Assembly (NCBI GenBank): GCA_964030785.1 | Contig: OZ034970.1 | Coordinates: 40,252,377 to 40,316,376 of the forward strand | DNA: 64,000 nt | Reading direction: 5' to 3' | DNA from: Siderastrea siderea | Lineage: Eukaryota; Cnidaria; Anthozoa; Scleractinia; Rhizangiidae | Shown here: piece by piece, positions 31,852-44,029 of the stretch | How positions within the stretch are numbered: the stretch's first letter is position 1 | How the letters are laid out: each line of letters opens with the position of its first letter | Notes under the pieces: model-generated | The model's database searches: none | What the model saw: only the letters and a program-made list of their open reading frames with translations | What the model was told of the DNA's origin: nothing | Translations under genes and position numbers: made by a program

Positions 31852-31853
31852 TG
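31778..31853. repeat. (AAT)n microsatellite
   Basis: About 75 bp of AAT/ATA repeats, interrupted twice by AAC. Confidence 0.9.
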
Positions 31854-33559
31854 AAGTGATTACAAAAGGGAAATTACAGTGCATTGATATAGTATTTGTA
31901 ATACAAGTATAATAGTGGCGAGGAGATCTCGGAGAAGGTTAAGAGCTTATAGTATGATCGACGTCTCCTCACAGACATTTTGAATTGTTTTGAAGTAATA
32001 TATGCATAAAAGGCGTCGTTAGTAGAAATAGATGTTACGAAGACTACGTATGAGTTCAATTATTTTGCTTGTCTTTTACAAATGTTTTCATAAGACGTTT
32101 GAAAACAAAAAAGCTTGTAGCTACTTTGATAACGGTTGGTAGGGAGTTCCATTTTTTCGGTCCTTGTTATTTCAGTGTTTTATTTTACTGATGTTTTCGA
32201 TAACAAGTTGAAATCGAAAATAGGACGTATGAAGTATACTTTACTGATAAGTACTATCTAGGATTTGACTATTCGATGGCTAGCATTAGTCGATATAGTT
32301 GTTTATAGCAAGAGTTCTACAGTGCTCTTGATTTCTGCTACATGCACCCCTTAAACGTGGGGTATAGCTTTATTACAGGAGGGAAAGTGTTAAATGAACG
32401 TTGATGTGAGTTATAGATTACGGAAATTGAAGAGAAAATAAATATAATGTTATCATAGAGAAATAAAATAGTCCATAAATTACCTTATAGTGAAGCTCAG
32501 TTAGGTTTGCTTTTATAGACAAAGTGAGCAGGAAAGGTTTAACATACAAGGAACTCTCTTAATGTCGTTGCTAGGATCTGTTGTCTTCTCGTTGTCGGGA
32601 GCAACGAAGAGAGACAGACCCTGGAAACGAGGTTGGTCTCAAGACGGTACCGAAATCAGCTAGCGTTTGCAAAGGAGACACGTGTTTTCATGATCCCTTG
32701 TATATAGTTTTCGTGGACTGTTTATCAGAACAAATACTTAATAGAACTACAATCATCAGGATGCTACTTAGGATCCTATAGGATAAGGATCATCAGGGTA
32801 AACGTTTGCATCAAAATTAACATCCACCGTAACGTCAAAGTCACTCTTTTAACGTATGACGTTAGCAGTTACACCTAGCCTTAGGTTTTATGCAACTCGA
32901 CAGCCCAGGATCCTACGATGGAATTAATTAAGATCATCATGATCTTACTTAGGATCATATCCTAAATAGGATCCTTACAGGATGTCATAGGCTTTGTTCA
33001 CTATAAAAGTTTTGAGAAGGCTCACATATCAACTTAGATTCAGAATCAAAAATTCCACCATTAAAAGAGAGATAAAATACGTCGAAATTAATAACAAGAC
33101 ACTGAAATCAAAGAAATTAACTGACATTTGATACTTACCTCCTCAAAACACACCACTCGACAGTGGGCAAACACCTGCCCACATCCCAGTACCTCTTAAA
33201 GCACACCAAAGGTCTTCACAGTAACACAACATTTACACTGAAATAAGTGAACAAACCATAATTGTTACTTTTCTCTTACCATGCACATTTACTGTAAGTA
33301 TGTTAATCAATGAAGTTCACAAATGCACTACAGTAAACATTTTGCCACCATTCAACTTCTTTGACATCATATATAATACAGTTAAATCTCCCTATGCAAC
33401 CAATTACCATCACAAACCTATATTATTAAGTCACTTATAAAGTCAAATATGATTTCTTAGCTTCTCCATGTCTTCAGCATCTTACTCAATCTTTTCCTAT
33501 TAAAAACTTTCATTCATAAATTCCTCTCCATCAATGCAATTTACATAATTCCTTTTTGA

Positions 33560-34084
33560 CAGCTATCCAAATAGCCTTGTGGTCACTATAGTATGTTTCC
33601 AATATACCCACATTCACACAATATACTGAAATATTAGTGTATATATGATCAATTATAGTCTCATACACTGTTGTGTAATCTTTCACATTTAAATCCCCAA
33701 CAATAATACAGTGCTGTTCTGAACATAGAATAGTGTACAGTACAACTCACGCAACACTTGGTAAAGTTGACTCACACACATATTAGGTGACCCGTATATA
33801 CCAGCAATTACAACAGAAGGTAAGCACTGTAATTTTGTTATTGTTATATCTACACCAAAGACATTATGACACTTTGGATATCCTGGAACACACTGAAGGG
33901 AACAGTATATAACACTTCCATAAAATGGTCTCTGACTCGGAAAATTTGATACAGCGTCATTTCTGTACAGCGTGAAATTGTCAATTTCAAATTCTTCATT
34001 TCTATCTAGGGGACCAAGTCTTGTTTCTGCAAAAATTGCAACATGAGGTATGTATAACTTAATGTCATTCTTCACATCCAAGTA
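33560..34084 (-). pseudogene. Helentron EEP domain, 3' piece
   Basis: Begins LDVKNDIKLYIPHVAIFAETRL, where the catalytic Glu is kept, and stays open for 130 codons, longer than the same stretch in the left arm. A ~95-nt deletion near 33,690 removes most of the GDLNVNW region before SDHKAIWI. Confidence 0.75.
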
Positions 34085-34089
34085 ATGTT

Positions 34090-34187
34090 TGTTATGTTCT
34101 ACGCGACTAACTCACTCGAGCACATGGTAAACAACAACTTTATTCGTGTCCCGGATGCAAGTCATGTGACATATGCATTACATAACA
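34090..34187 (-). repeat. Gypsy-2 3' LTR
   Basis: 98 bp, same ends as the 5' LTR, adjacent to the polypurine tract at 34,188-34,197 and to the ATGTT target copy at 34,085-34,089. Confidence 0.95.
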
Positions 34188-34351
34188 TCTCCCTTCCAGA
34201 GTAAAAGATAAGTAACTGTAAAAGGGAAAACTAGATATAAATCATGAAAGGATAAGACCAAAATTTATGTCTTCGTAATTTGCTAAGTTCGAAAAGTCTG
34301 GAAACCTTATTCTTAAAGGAAAAAAGCAACTGTGACGAATAATAAAGTCTC

Positions 34352-37300
34352 TTATTGAACAAAGTCTCTCAGGAGTGTGTTTGGTTTGACAACACGTCCG
34401 GACCGGGTACGGGTTACAGGACTGCTTGTGGGCGGTGTCACAGGATCAACAGAACTGGGCATCCTAGGGCTCTGTTCAGGCAACGCTGGGATGCTGGAAC
34501 TATCATCTTGGCTAGCGTTGTAGTTAGTTGAGGAGTCTGCAGTCTCGGCAGTACTGGTTTGTTGCGCATTTGGCTGGGCTTGACTGGACTGAATGGTGTC
34601 ACGCAAGTGAACTCGATTTCGGCGATATTTGCGGCCATCAACTTCAACTATGTAGCTGCGCGGGGCTACACTGTCTACAGTAACTCCGGGTTTCCAATTA
34701 CTGTGTGCTTACTGAGGATGGGCTTTGACTCGTATAGGTTGTCCAATGACCAAAGGAGGTAGAGGTTTGGCACTGGTGTCATAGTAAGACTTGGCGAGTC
34801 GTCGTTTACGTACTACTTGAGCAGGAACGGCGCGCTGCACTTCTGGTTGATACATGGTCGCTTTACAAGGGAGGAAGGATCTTGTTCTTCGGGACATGAG
34901 GCGTTGAACTGGAGAGCTGCCTTGGGAAGGTGTAGGTGAGTTTCTCCATTCTAAGATAGCTTTCCACACATCTGCTCCATCTTTGTTAGCGTTAGTGACG
35001 ATGGATTCCATAATCTTCACTGCTGACTCAGCTTTTCCATTTGATTTCGGGTAATGGGGGCTGGACGTGAGGTGCTGAAAATCCCAGGCTTGTGTGAACT
35101 GGCGAAATTCTGCGGACGCATAGTTAGGACCATTGTCCGAGATCAGAGTGACTGGAACTCCGTGGATGGCAAACACTTGTTTCAGCTGCTCGACTAAGGC
35201 GGGTGTAGCTAAAGTGTCCAGCTTCCTTATTTCGATGAAATCAGAGTAGAGGTCAACAACGACTAGATAGTGCTGGTTGTCACACTCGAAACAGTCACTA
35301 GCAACAATTTGCCAGGGTAAGGTTGGAACTGGATAAGTCATCATAGGTTCCTTTGGGAGTGCAGGTTTCATTTGCTGACAGGTTTCACACCTTTGCACTG
35401 CTTCTGTTAGGTCTGCGGTCATTCTTGGCCAATACATGATGTCTCTTGCAGTGTTTATTGTGTACTGGATTCCAAGGTGGGAGCGATGGGCTCGAGCTGT
35501 CATCTCGGTTCTCATGGAGGGGGGAATAACGATTCTTGTACCACGAAAGACTAGGCCATTTTGAGTGGACAATTCATCCCTGTAGGGCCAGTACTCGCGT
35601 ACACAAAGGGGGCTCTGCAGTTTGTCATTAGGCCAACCAGCTGAGATCAATGTCATCAGCGTTTGCAAGGGGGCATCCTTGTTAGTTTCTTGGCGAATTT
35701 GCTCGAGACGTTGGTCTGTGACGAAGGTTGCTTCTTCCAGATTTGTTTGTTCGACTTCCTGTCGGAATCTTTCTTCTTCATGTACTTGAAAGATCAAGTA
35801 ATCAGGCGTATCTGTTTGAGTTTGACGCAGGGGAAGTGCGGCTCGAGACAACGTGTCACTGATGAACATTTGAGGACCAGGCTTGTACACCACTTTCAAA
35901 GGGTACTTCTGCAGTCTGAGGCGCATTCGCTGAAGTCGTTTGGGGCTTGTCAAGATTGGTTTGGTAAAGATAGACATCAGTGGCTTGTGGTCTGATAGCA
36001 CTTGAACAATGTCTTTGCCCAAAATGTAGTGCTCAAATCTCTCAGCTGCAAAGACGATAGCTAGGCATTCTTTTTCTATCTGCGCGTAGTTGCGCTCAGT
36101 TTTGTGTTAGTGCTCGTGAGGCGTAAGCTACTGGGCAACCATCTTGGGTAAGGACTGCGCCTAAGCCAACATCAGAGCTGTCGCATTCGATAGTGACTTC
36201 TTTGTTAACATCAAAATAACGAAGGACAGGTGCTTGGGTAATCAGCTCCTTAATCTTGATGAAGGCTTCTTCGTGTTGAGGTAGCCAATCAAAGACGGCT
36301 TGACTGTCTGTCAAACGACGGAGGGGTTCACAAACAGTGCTGAGCTGCGGCAGAAACTTGGAGAGGTAGGTGACGACTCCAAGAAGGCGTTGAACTCCTT
36401 GTACATCTGTAGGGCGTGGCATCTCACGGATGGCTGTGATCTTTTCAGGATCAGCTTGGAGACCATCAGCGCCTAGAATGTGACCCATGTAAGCTACCTT
36501 GCTGAGCTTGAAGCGAAGTTTCTTCTTGTTAAGCTTTAATCCACGCTCTCTGCATCTGTCCAGGAGTGCTCTAAAGGCCAGGTCATGTGAGGAGTGTGCT
36601 TCTTCTATGGAATCACCAGATCCGAAGATAACGATGTCGTCATGGATAACGGCAATGTTTTCAAGGCCTTCAAGAGATTCATCGAGGCGCCTTTGAAACT
36701 TCTCAGGTGCGGACTTGATTCCGAAGGGCATGCGTAACCATCGATATCTTCCAAAGGGGGTCCAAAACGTTGTCAAATAGCTGGAGGGTTCATCAAGAAC
36801 GACTTGTAGGAATCCATCCTTGGCATCTACCACAGAAAAGACCTTGGCTTTGGTGAGCTTGGGTGCGATATCTTCTACTGTGGGTGCGGGGTAATGATTT
36901 CTGATGATGCCCTTGTTTAGGTGAAGAGGATCGAGGCACAATCTGAGTTTGTTGGGCTTTCTCACAACAACCATGTTACTGATCCAAGGGGTAGGCTTCG
37001 TAACCTTGGCGATAACACTCATGGCCTCAAGTTCATTGATCTTACGCTTAAGCTCATCTTTAACTGGAATTGGTACACGTCGGGGGTTTTCTTGCACTGC
37101 TTTGGCATTTGGATCCATATCAATATGGTAGGTACCAGGTAGCTTTCCAGGACCAGAGAATACATCGTGGTATTCGTGCAGGACCTGTTCTTGATTAAGG
37201 GGTGGTGGATCACTGCTGGGGTTTACTTGCATGAGATACTTTTGATTGAAGTGAATGAGTTGCAAAGCTTCAGATGCTCTTCCAGATAGTAGTGACGTAG

Positions 37301-38447
37301 ACGCATGCTCAACAATCTCGAAATGGACTTTCTTCGTTAAGCCGTTGACTGTGCAGTAGAGTTTCGTGCTGCCAACTGGGTGTATCACAGACTGATCATA
37401 GAGCTTGAGTTTGGTGTCAGATTGGTCAGGTATTGTGTTGGTAATTCTCTTGTAGTCTCTGAGCGTTAGGGTACTACACGAGGCTCCAGTGTCCACTTGA
37501 AACTTGGTTGGGACGGCCTTTTCTTCCTTGTTTGCTGACACGAGGACTGAAGCGACGTACTGTTTCTTGTCCCTTTTGGGTGCGTGGAGCGTGAAGATGC
37601 TCTCGTCGCTGCTTAGCTCATCAGGAGGCTGGTCTTGTTGCAACTGGTTTACCCGCTGATGTTTCCCGGGCTTCTTTCCTTCAGGTTTAGACTTCTTGCC
37701 GTCTTGTCTAGAGGTGGACTGACAAACTTTGGCTAGGTGATTTTTCTTGTTGCATTTTGCGCACGGTTTGCCATAAGCATGGCAGTTTCCTGCTGCATGA
37801 TTGTCACCACAATATTTGCACGGGCGCGTGTGACGTGAACTTCTTCGTGGGTTCTCGCGTGGACCACGTTTCTTCTCTTCGCAAGCGAAGTGAATACTAC
37901 CAGATTGCTCCATTTTGTGTCGCTGACTAGCTGCCATTTCGTTGGTTCGACAAATGTCAATAGCCTTTTGCAGGGTTAGCGTAGATTCTTGAAGAAGGCG
38001 TTCGCGGTGTCCATGGTCTCGTAAGCCAGTGACGATACGATCGCGGAGCATTTCGTCCTCAAACGTACCGAACTCACATGTAGCGGCGAGTTTGCGAAGC
38101 GCTGTCAAGAATTGATCGAAGCTTTCATCGGCTTTCTGGGAACGAGAGTTAAACACATAGCGTTCGTAGATCTTATTTCGCTTCGGTATGAAATATTCGC
38201 TGAGCTTCGTAAGGATGACATCGGCGTCTTGTCTTTCATCAGCTGTCATGGGAAGATTTCTGCATACGTGGAGACATTCCTTTCCCATAATCGATAACAA
38301 CGTGGCGGCGACAATTTTCTTATCCTTATCAGCCATTTTCGTAGCGGTAGCATAATTCTTCCAACTATCTCTGAAGAACTCCCAGTTGCTTACTAAGTCA
38401 CCCGTCATATCCATCTTGGACGGTGGAGGAATCAAGAATTGCGACAT
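34352..38447 (-). pseudogene. gag-pol: Gypsy-2 gag-pol polyprotein (two lesions)
   Basis: The most likely start is the ATG at 38,447; the frame opens further upstream only from a GTG. Order: capsid-like gag; zinc knuckles CKYCGDNHAAGNC and CAKCNKKNHLAKVC; protease VDTGAS; RT with FGRYRWLRMPFG and VIHDDIV; RNase H; integrase with an HHCC finger (HRSHLG...CETC) and DDE residues (ASDCFE, ISDNGPN, NGKAES); then a chromodomain-free Ser/Pro/Thr tail. A single-base insertion near 36,096-36,105 in RNase H shifts the frame, and an in-frame TAA at 34,709-34,711 interrupts the C-terminal domain, after which the frame continues to 34,352. Confidence 0.9.
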
Positions 38448-38628
38448 GTTTGCTTCGTTTACGCCTGGTTTCGGTAAGCGAGTAAAACTTCGACTGAAAA
38501 GCGAGCGTGCGTTGAACGAGGTCTTCACAGCCTACTTGTGCGATACCTTTAGTAGCTTTCGTTGGTTTTCAGCGCCTTTAATTCCGGCTTGAGCGTTGAA
38601 CGGCTGAAAATCCCGCTTCAAAACACCA

Positions 38629-38726
38629 TGTTATGTTCTACGCGACTAACTCACTCGAGCACATGGTAAACAACAACTTTATTCGTGTCCCGGATGCAAG
38701 TAATGTGACATATGCATTACATAACA
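38629..38726 (-). repeat. Gypsy-2 5' LTR
   Basis: 98 bp, TGTTATG...CATAACA ends. It contains CACGAATAAAG, giving an internal poly(A) signal. One mismatch to the 3' LTR, within CAAGT(A/C)ATGTG on the plus strand. Confidence 0.95.
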
Positions 38727-38731
38727 ATGTT

Positions 38732-38880
38732 TATGCAGAGATCTCACATTCAAAAAAAAAGGATCTTAACACAATTATCATCTATCTCTTTGAAACAAAC
38801 CAAATATGGTACAGGATACGCACTTGTTCTTAATCTAGCCTGATCTCGTCCTCAACTTTACTGCTTACACAAATTTTTTC
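38732..38880 (-). pseudogene. Helentron EEP domain, 5' piece
   Basis: Encodes the start of the nuclease domain up to the LHKH segment, where Gypsy-2 is inserted. The 3' piece resumes at 34,084. It matches left-arm 25,410-25,540. Confidence 0.7.
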
Positions 38881-39175
38881 CTCATTCAGATTTAACATAT
38901 GAAGTCCTTCAAGAGTAGTAACCTTAATTAAGCCACATAATGAACATGTGGAATTTTTCGATCTGTTTCCAGATTTACCACTTTTTCTCTTTCTGTATCT
39001 CCCTGAGGTTTATGAATTGTCTTTGCAGCTGAAGGTCTCAGTGGAAATTGTCTTCTTACTATTTTTGAACTAGTACATTTACCAACACAAAACTCAACTG
39101 TTACTGACCTAATTGGCGTCCATGACCGATTAATTAATTTGCCGTATACATGTGACTATTTTCATTTCTAGTCAT

Positions 39176-40180
39176 CTACCCTCCATGACTTTGATCAAAT
39201 TTCACCCAAATAACCCCTTCTGGCTGAGGAGGATTATATAAATCAATATGTTGCACTACATTTCCAGCTCCATTCGTCAGGCCATCTTCTATTCTAACAT
39301 TTAGTGCAATTTCTGTTCTCTGATTTCTTGCAATACACAATTCTCCATGCATCTGCATTGTTTTCCTTGGATCTCTTGGAATTTTACTTAATAGCCTTTC
39401 TTTCATCTCTTCACTTTCTGCACCAATAACAAAATCTGATGCAACAATTGAATATTTCTCCTCACAACTAGTATTATACACTTTTATGTTGAATTCTTCA
39501 ACCTTTTTGTTCCGAATAAATAAGTGAGGAGCATGGTAAGGATAATTCACATCCTTAGTGGATATTAGCCTTCCCTTAAGAACTTCTATATCCTCATCTG
39601 TGTGTTTGCCCTCCCGCAATCTGTTGAGAATTTCAGCAAAGTGACGACTTTCCCTTTGCCTCATAATTTCATGGAGCTCATACATGGTGAAATGCTTTTC
39701 CCACAAGTTCGTTGTTAATATACCATAATCACCCTTTAAAGATTCAAAAACATAACCATCAAATACTGGTTGCAGCTGAAAAAGATCTCCTATAGCAATT
39801 ATACTCACACCTCCAAAACCACTATTTACTCCATTAATCTCTTGTAGTCTTTTGTTTAACTGAATATTAAACATTGAATTACCAACCATGCTAATTTCAT
39901 CAATAAAAATTACCTTCAACCCACCTAACTTGTTTCGCAAAGAATTAAGTCGACTAGAATCTAACTTGCGATAGCGGCGTAATGGTTGATTGCCGGGTAC
40001 AGCTAAACAGCTGTGGATCGTTAATCCTGATATATTGTATGCCGATTTTCCCGTCGGCCCAAGCAACACCACTCTGGTTGTTGAAAGTCATCACCAGGAT
40101 TTCTACTTAAACTCTTAATTGCTGCCTGAAAAAGTGCTTAATTTGTTAAATGAGATTTCCCAACACCACCTCCACCTGAT
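39176..40180 (-). pseudogene. Helentron PIF1-like helicase
   Basis: 298-codon open frame (40072-39176) with PTGKSAYNISG, an intact Walker B (FIDEISMVG), GDLFQLQPVF and LHEIMRQRES. The classical Walker A (SGGGGVGKSHLT, about 40,150-40,185) is in another frame and is followed by a two-base insertion that creates a stop. The C-terminal motifs lie below 39,176 in other frames. It is better preserved than the left-arm copy. Confidence 0.85.
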
Positions 40181-40458
40181 AAAAACAATAGAAAGGTTCA
40201 GCACTCGTTCTAAGCAGATGTAAAATATGGTAAAAGAATGCCAACTGCTCATTATTCAAGTAGCGTACAGTTCTAAGGTATTCATCGTTAGACGTATTAT
40301 TTCAAAAACGAGTGCGAGTGTGTCATAGGGGTTTCCAAACACGAGAAAACTGATGGAAGCACGAGGCCGTAGGCCGAGTGCTTTTATTGTCTCACTGATT
40401 TGGCATCATAACGCCGAATATAAATTACTTTTTTTGGTATTGTTTTAGTGTAATTCAT

Positions 40459-41392
40459 CAGTCAATTCCAGCAGTGCCCATCCCCCCCGGGCCAACCCCC
40501 GGGCATTAGCATTTTTTTTTTAAATGGCAAATTCCTGGGGGTGGGGATAAACAAGTCTGTCAAATGCCCCGGGTTGGGACCAAAAAAGAAGGCAAATGCC
40601 CCACCCCCGGGATCATCTAGCAAGCAACACTGCTCAAGATTTAATAAATCATAACAAGAAAGTTTCACTCATCATTAAGAGCATTAAGGCTGGTTTCCAT
40701 ATTATCGCTATGATTGCTGCAATCGCTGGAAAAAACGTTCAGCAATCGTTGTGATCATATGGGTACCACACTTCAGCGATCGTAGCGCTCACATCATTTC
40801 ACAACGATCGCTGAAGAGTGGTTTCTATATGATTGCAACGATTGCTGAGCGTTTTTTTTTTTCAGCGATCACAGAGATCGTAGCAACCGTACGGAAAAAG
40901 ACCTTTATTTTCAATACTTTTCGGTTGCTTACCCGTGAGTCTATCCTTGATCCCGTTGTTCATTTGTTTTAATGCCACTTATCAGTAACATGCCAAATTG
41001 TGTACATGACAGTTCCTTTTGGTTCAATTATTCATTCATTATTGTGATTTTGACCTGCACAATTCATGTGTTTATTTTTAAAATATACTAAGAAATGCTT
41101 AAATATATTAAGTTATCGAGGAACTGAAAACGCATAATCCGTATTTATCAAACGGCCAAAATCGTAAAAGATTTTTACGAAAGTGATCATCTTGGATAGC
41201 TTTAAAATCCATATATTACATGCGAGACCAAAGCCTGACAAAGATGACAAGTGCCCCGGGGTCGTCCCGGGGGTAGGCAAATGCCCGACCCCCGGGCAGT
41301 GATAAAATTTCAAATGCCCACCCCCGGGATTGAAACATAAGCAAATGCCCGGCTAATGCCCGGGGGGGGATGGGCACCACTGGAATTGACTG
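40459..41392. mobile_element. Inverted-repeat element with CCCGGG-rich ends
   Basis: CAGTCAATTCCAG at 40,459 and its exact complement ending at 41,392. The inverted repeats extend through several C/G runs (GCCCATCCCCCCCGGG) for about 150 bp each. The middle holds CAGCGATC-type palindromic words at 40,690-40,890. No ORF. Non-autonomous DNA transposon. Confidence 0.65.
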
Positions 41393-41518
41393 GTGCATAA
41401 TTAGCATTTGTTGTCACATATTTTAACAGTAGTGTCACAAGTCCCTGAAAAGTTCTATTGTTTTAAGCGGAACACATATGTATCCGCTTGATCTCAATTC
41501 GATCATTCTTAATCAGAT

Positions 41519-41855
41519 ATGGCGTTGTCACGTTTTCGTGAAGCCAAAACGGCCGAAGAGGAGGTAAATCTGGTTCGAAATGCGGGTACTCAAGTCGACT
41601 CAGTACAAGACTAAATGGGCATATGGAATATTTGAAGAGTGGCAAAGGCAGCGACTGGTTAAAGTACCAATTGTCGAGGTCGCAGGTTTATTTAAAACCT
41701 ACGACTTTCATCGAGTTGAGTCGTTGGATACACCTTTGGTCGAGATGAGTTTGTTGTCCATTAATTATTGGCTCACCAAATTCGTCCAGGAGGTTGCGAA
41801 GCCATCCAAAGAAAGTTACCCTCCGAAAACCCTATACGGCATAAAAAATGAATGA
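41519..41855 (+). pseudogene. Tyrosine-recombinase-like (DUF3504/Crypton-type) N-terminal fragment
   Basis: Starts at the ATG at 41,519 (MALSRFREAKTAEEE), shifts frame near 41,580, then reads TKWAYGIFEEWQ, LNYWLTKFVQEV-like and YPPKTLYGI, ending in TGA at 41,853-41,855. This is the core-binding domain pattern shared by Crypton-derived DUF3504 proteins (ZMYM/QRICH1 type). The catalytic R-H-R-Y half is missing. Assignment is by motif familiarity. Confidence 0.5.
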
Positions 41856-42562
41856 ATGGTAGGAAAGCAATTTATATTTATTTTGCTCAGTTGGTTTTGG
41901 ATATTCTGTAATTGCCTTTTGGGATTAATAAAGCTTGTCTATTCACTTCGGTGTTTGTGTCATTAATATTTAAATTAGGATAACCCTGCATCACATGGGT
42001 TTGACGTTTTATCAAACTCTAGAGTTTGATATTTCATCAAACTATCGTGGAAAGGCCTCTGTCCAGTGTTTCATCGGGGTTTCAAACCACACGCACCTGA
42101 CCAAATTGTCGTATCCTGATTGGCTTGTAAATTCATGAATTATTAATCAGTTTGAGAAATTTCATTGTAAACTCTATTTAATTCTAACACTGATGATGAA
42201 GGAATTCCTAGATCTTCAGCAAGATCATAGTTCTCACCACCAAATAGCTAGCTCATTATCAGTTCTCTCCGGACTATCTCTTGGCACTTGATCACACACA
42301 TTGTCGTTCTCTTCATTTTCTCTTATATTAGCTAGAGCTTCATCAATTTCAGACCTATATGGTGAAAATTCCTGCAGCTGACAATTAATCTGTTCACTTA
42401 ATTCTCTGCGCTTTTCTTCATATGGCCAAAAACTATCAATATCACGAGCTTCATCTCTCCATGGAGTAAACAAAAACAGCAATTCCCTATAATGTCTCTT
42501 ACTTTAATCTACATCTTTATTAAACCAAACGCTTCTTATTATCCTAGATTTTGACCGTTTCC

Positions 42563-43690
42563 TCAATGTCTTAGAACAATTATTAACTTTACTTGACTCA
42601 CTTGACACCTCAATGTCATCTTCATCATTATATTATCCTCATCTACTGTTTCTAATAACAGACCATCGCTATCACGTTTACGTGAAATCTTGCTCATATT
42701 TCTAACATAAGATTTGTCATAAAATGCTGCCCACTCAGCTAAAGTGATCCTTTCTGCAATATCTGGCCTTTCAACATATCGTTTTAGAAGACCACCACTT
42801 TCCACTTCCTCTGAATCATCTTCTAACTTTTCAATATCCTCAAGTGATTTCAACAGCATAACTCTTTCATCAGGTGGAGAACTTGGAATAAAGATAGCTT
42901 CACGAGATGAACGTCTTATTGTAAACTGTAAAGCAATGTAAACAGCTTCTTGTGCTGATATTTCAACACTATTGAGAAACTTGTTTCCTATATCTCTTCC
43001 CTGTTGTTTTATAGTAAGATAACCATCTCTAGCTTCTTTGCACGCAGCCCTTCAAAGCTCACTCATACCTCTCTGACCCTTAGAAATATATGACACAATA
43101 TACATAGCACAAGCATGCACATCTAAAACAAACTGAATATCCATATTTGCTCTCCAAGCTAAAAGACACGCCTTGTTGTATTTGTTTACTCTTAATTCAT
43201 CTGGTTGCCGCTTAAGAAAAACTCTTGGTGCCACCAGTGAAGACCGTATAGCAAGTAAATAGTCCTCTTCGGACACACTCAATTTACCAAGCAACTCATC
43301 AAAGGATATATCTTCCCCATTTCTCATATTATTTATTTTTTCACTGACTGTCTTGAATTGTTTTGTATGTTTTGCTCTCTCATCAGACGACATCTCATCA
43401 TCTAATGGATATAAAATAACCGTATTCCTCATTGGAGGCTGAGGAAAGTTAAACCTACACATCATCTGACCTTTCTTTTTACATGTTTGTGAATGACTAT
43501 GAAGCTGCCTGACTACTAAATCAGCCAAAGAACTATCATCTACTCCTTTGCTACATGTTACTATCTCATCAATGAATCTGATACCATTTTCACCTGAATC
43601 AACACCAAATCTTGGTGCATCTTTCGCCCACAAAAGTATATGAATGTGTGGGGAACCTCTCTGTTGAAATTCAACTTGATAAAACCAATC
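42563..43690 (-). pseudogene. Helentron Rep (HUH and two-Tyr motifs)
   Basis: [12 protein letters not shown] near 43,650 carries the HUH metal-binding motif (HIH), preceded by an in-frame TAA at about 43,705. [11 protein letters not shown] near 43,100 carries the two tyrosines. A frame change near 43,050 and another near 42,860 separate the acidic C-terminal part (42859-42563). The domain set is complete but not translatable. Confidence 0.8.
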
Positions 43691-44029
43691 TTGAATTTTA
43701 CCTTAAGGTGCCAATTCACTCAACAAAAATTTTTTCATTAATTGCTGAACTTGGTTATTAAAATGACGCGCATGTAAGTAACTGGATCGGTTTGGATAAG
43801 TCTTGACTTCTGTTGCCATGAAAGAACATTTAACTCATCATCACTATAGTTTTCTACAAGTTTTCCAAGAATTCTCAATAGATGGTTCCATTTAGTTTCT
43901 GCTGCTGAAAACTGCAAAAAAATGTGGCAGCTCCTAACTGTCTAATCATTGCAAACAGGTCCTTTTTTATCTGCATCCAATTTTTGTTCAATGTGATCTC
44001 CTCATGTTTAAAAAGGGAACCATTTTCTA

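Larger units (their letters stand above)
28112..32739. other. Loop between the Helentron arms
   Basis: Apart from the MITE, two candidate exons and the (AAT)n run, I see no gene. A (TTAA)n run lies at about 30,651-30,677. A GC-richer patch at 32,560-32,660 looks like a dispersed repeat fragment. The DNA is AT-rich and intron-like. Confidence 0.4.
34090..38726 (-). mobile_element. Gypsy-2: near-intact LTR retrotransposon
   Basis: 4,637 bp on the minus strand. LTRs are 34090-34187 (3') and 38629-38726 (5'), 98 bp with one mismatch. Target duplication ATGTT is at 34085-34089 and 38727-38731. Primer-binding candidate TGGTGTTTTGAAGCGGGA (38628-38611) follows the 5' LTR. Polypurine tract GGAAGGGAGA (34197-34188) precedes the 3' LTR. 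It is a single gag-pol frame apart from one frameshift and one nonsense codon. The low LTR divergence suggests recent insertion. Confidence 0.95.
40294..42157. mobile_element. 1.86-kb insertion in the right Helentron arm
   Basis: The left arm (about 23,955-23,985) shows the uninterrupted site, which fixes the boundaries to within a few bases. Contents are a foldback element (40,459-41,392) and a tyrosine-recombinase-like fragment (41,519-41,855). A target duplication is not clear and the ends are not simple inverted repeats. It may be a decayed Crypton-like element or a retroposed host fragment. Confidence 0.65.
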
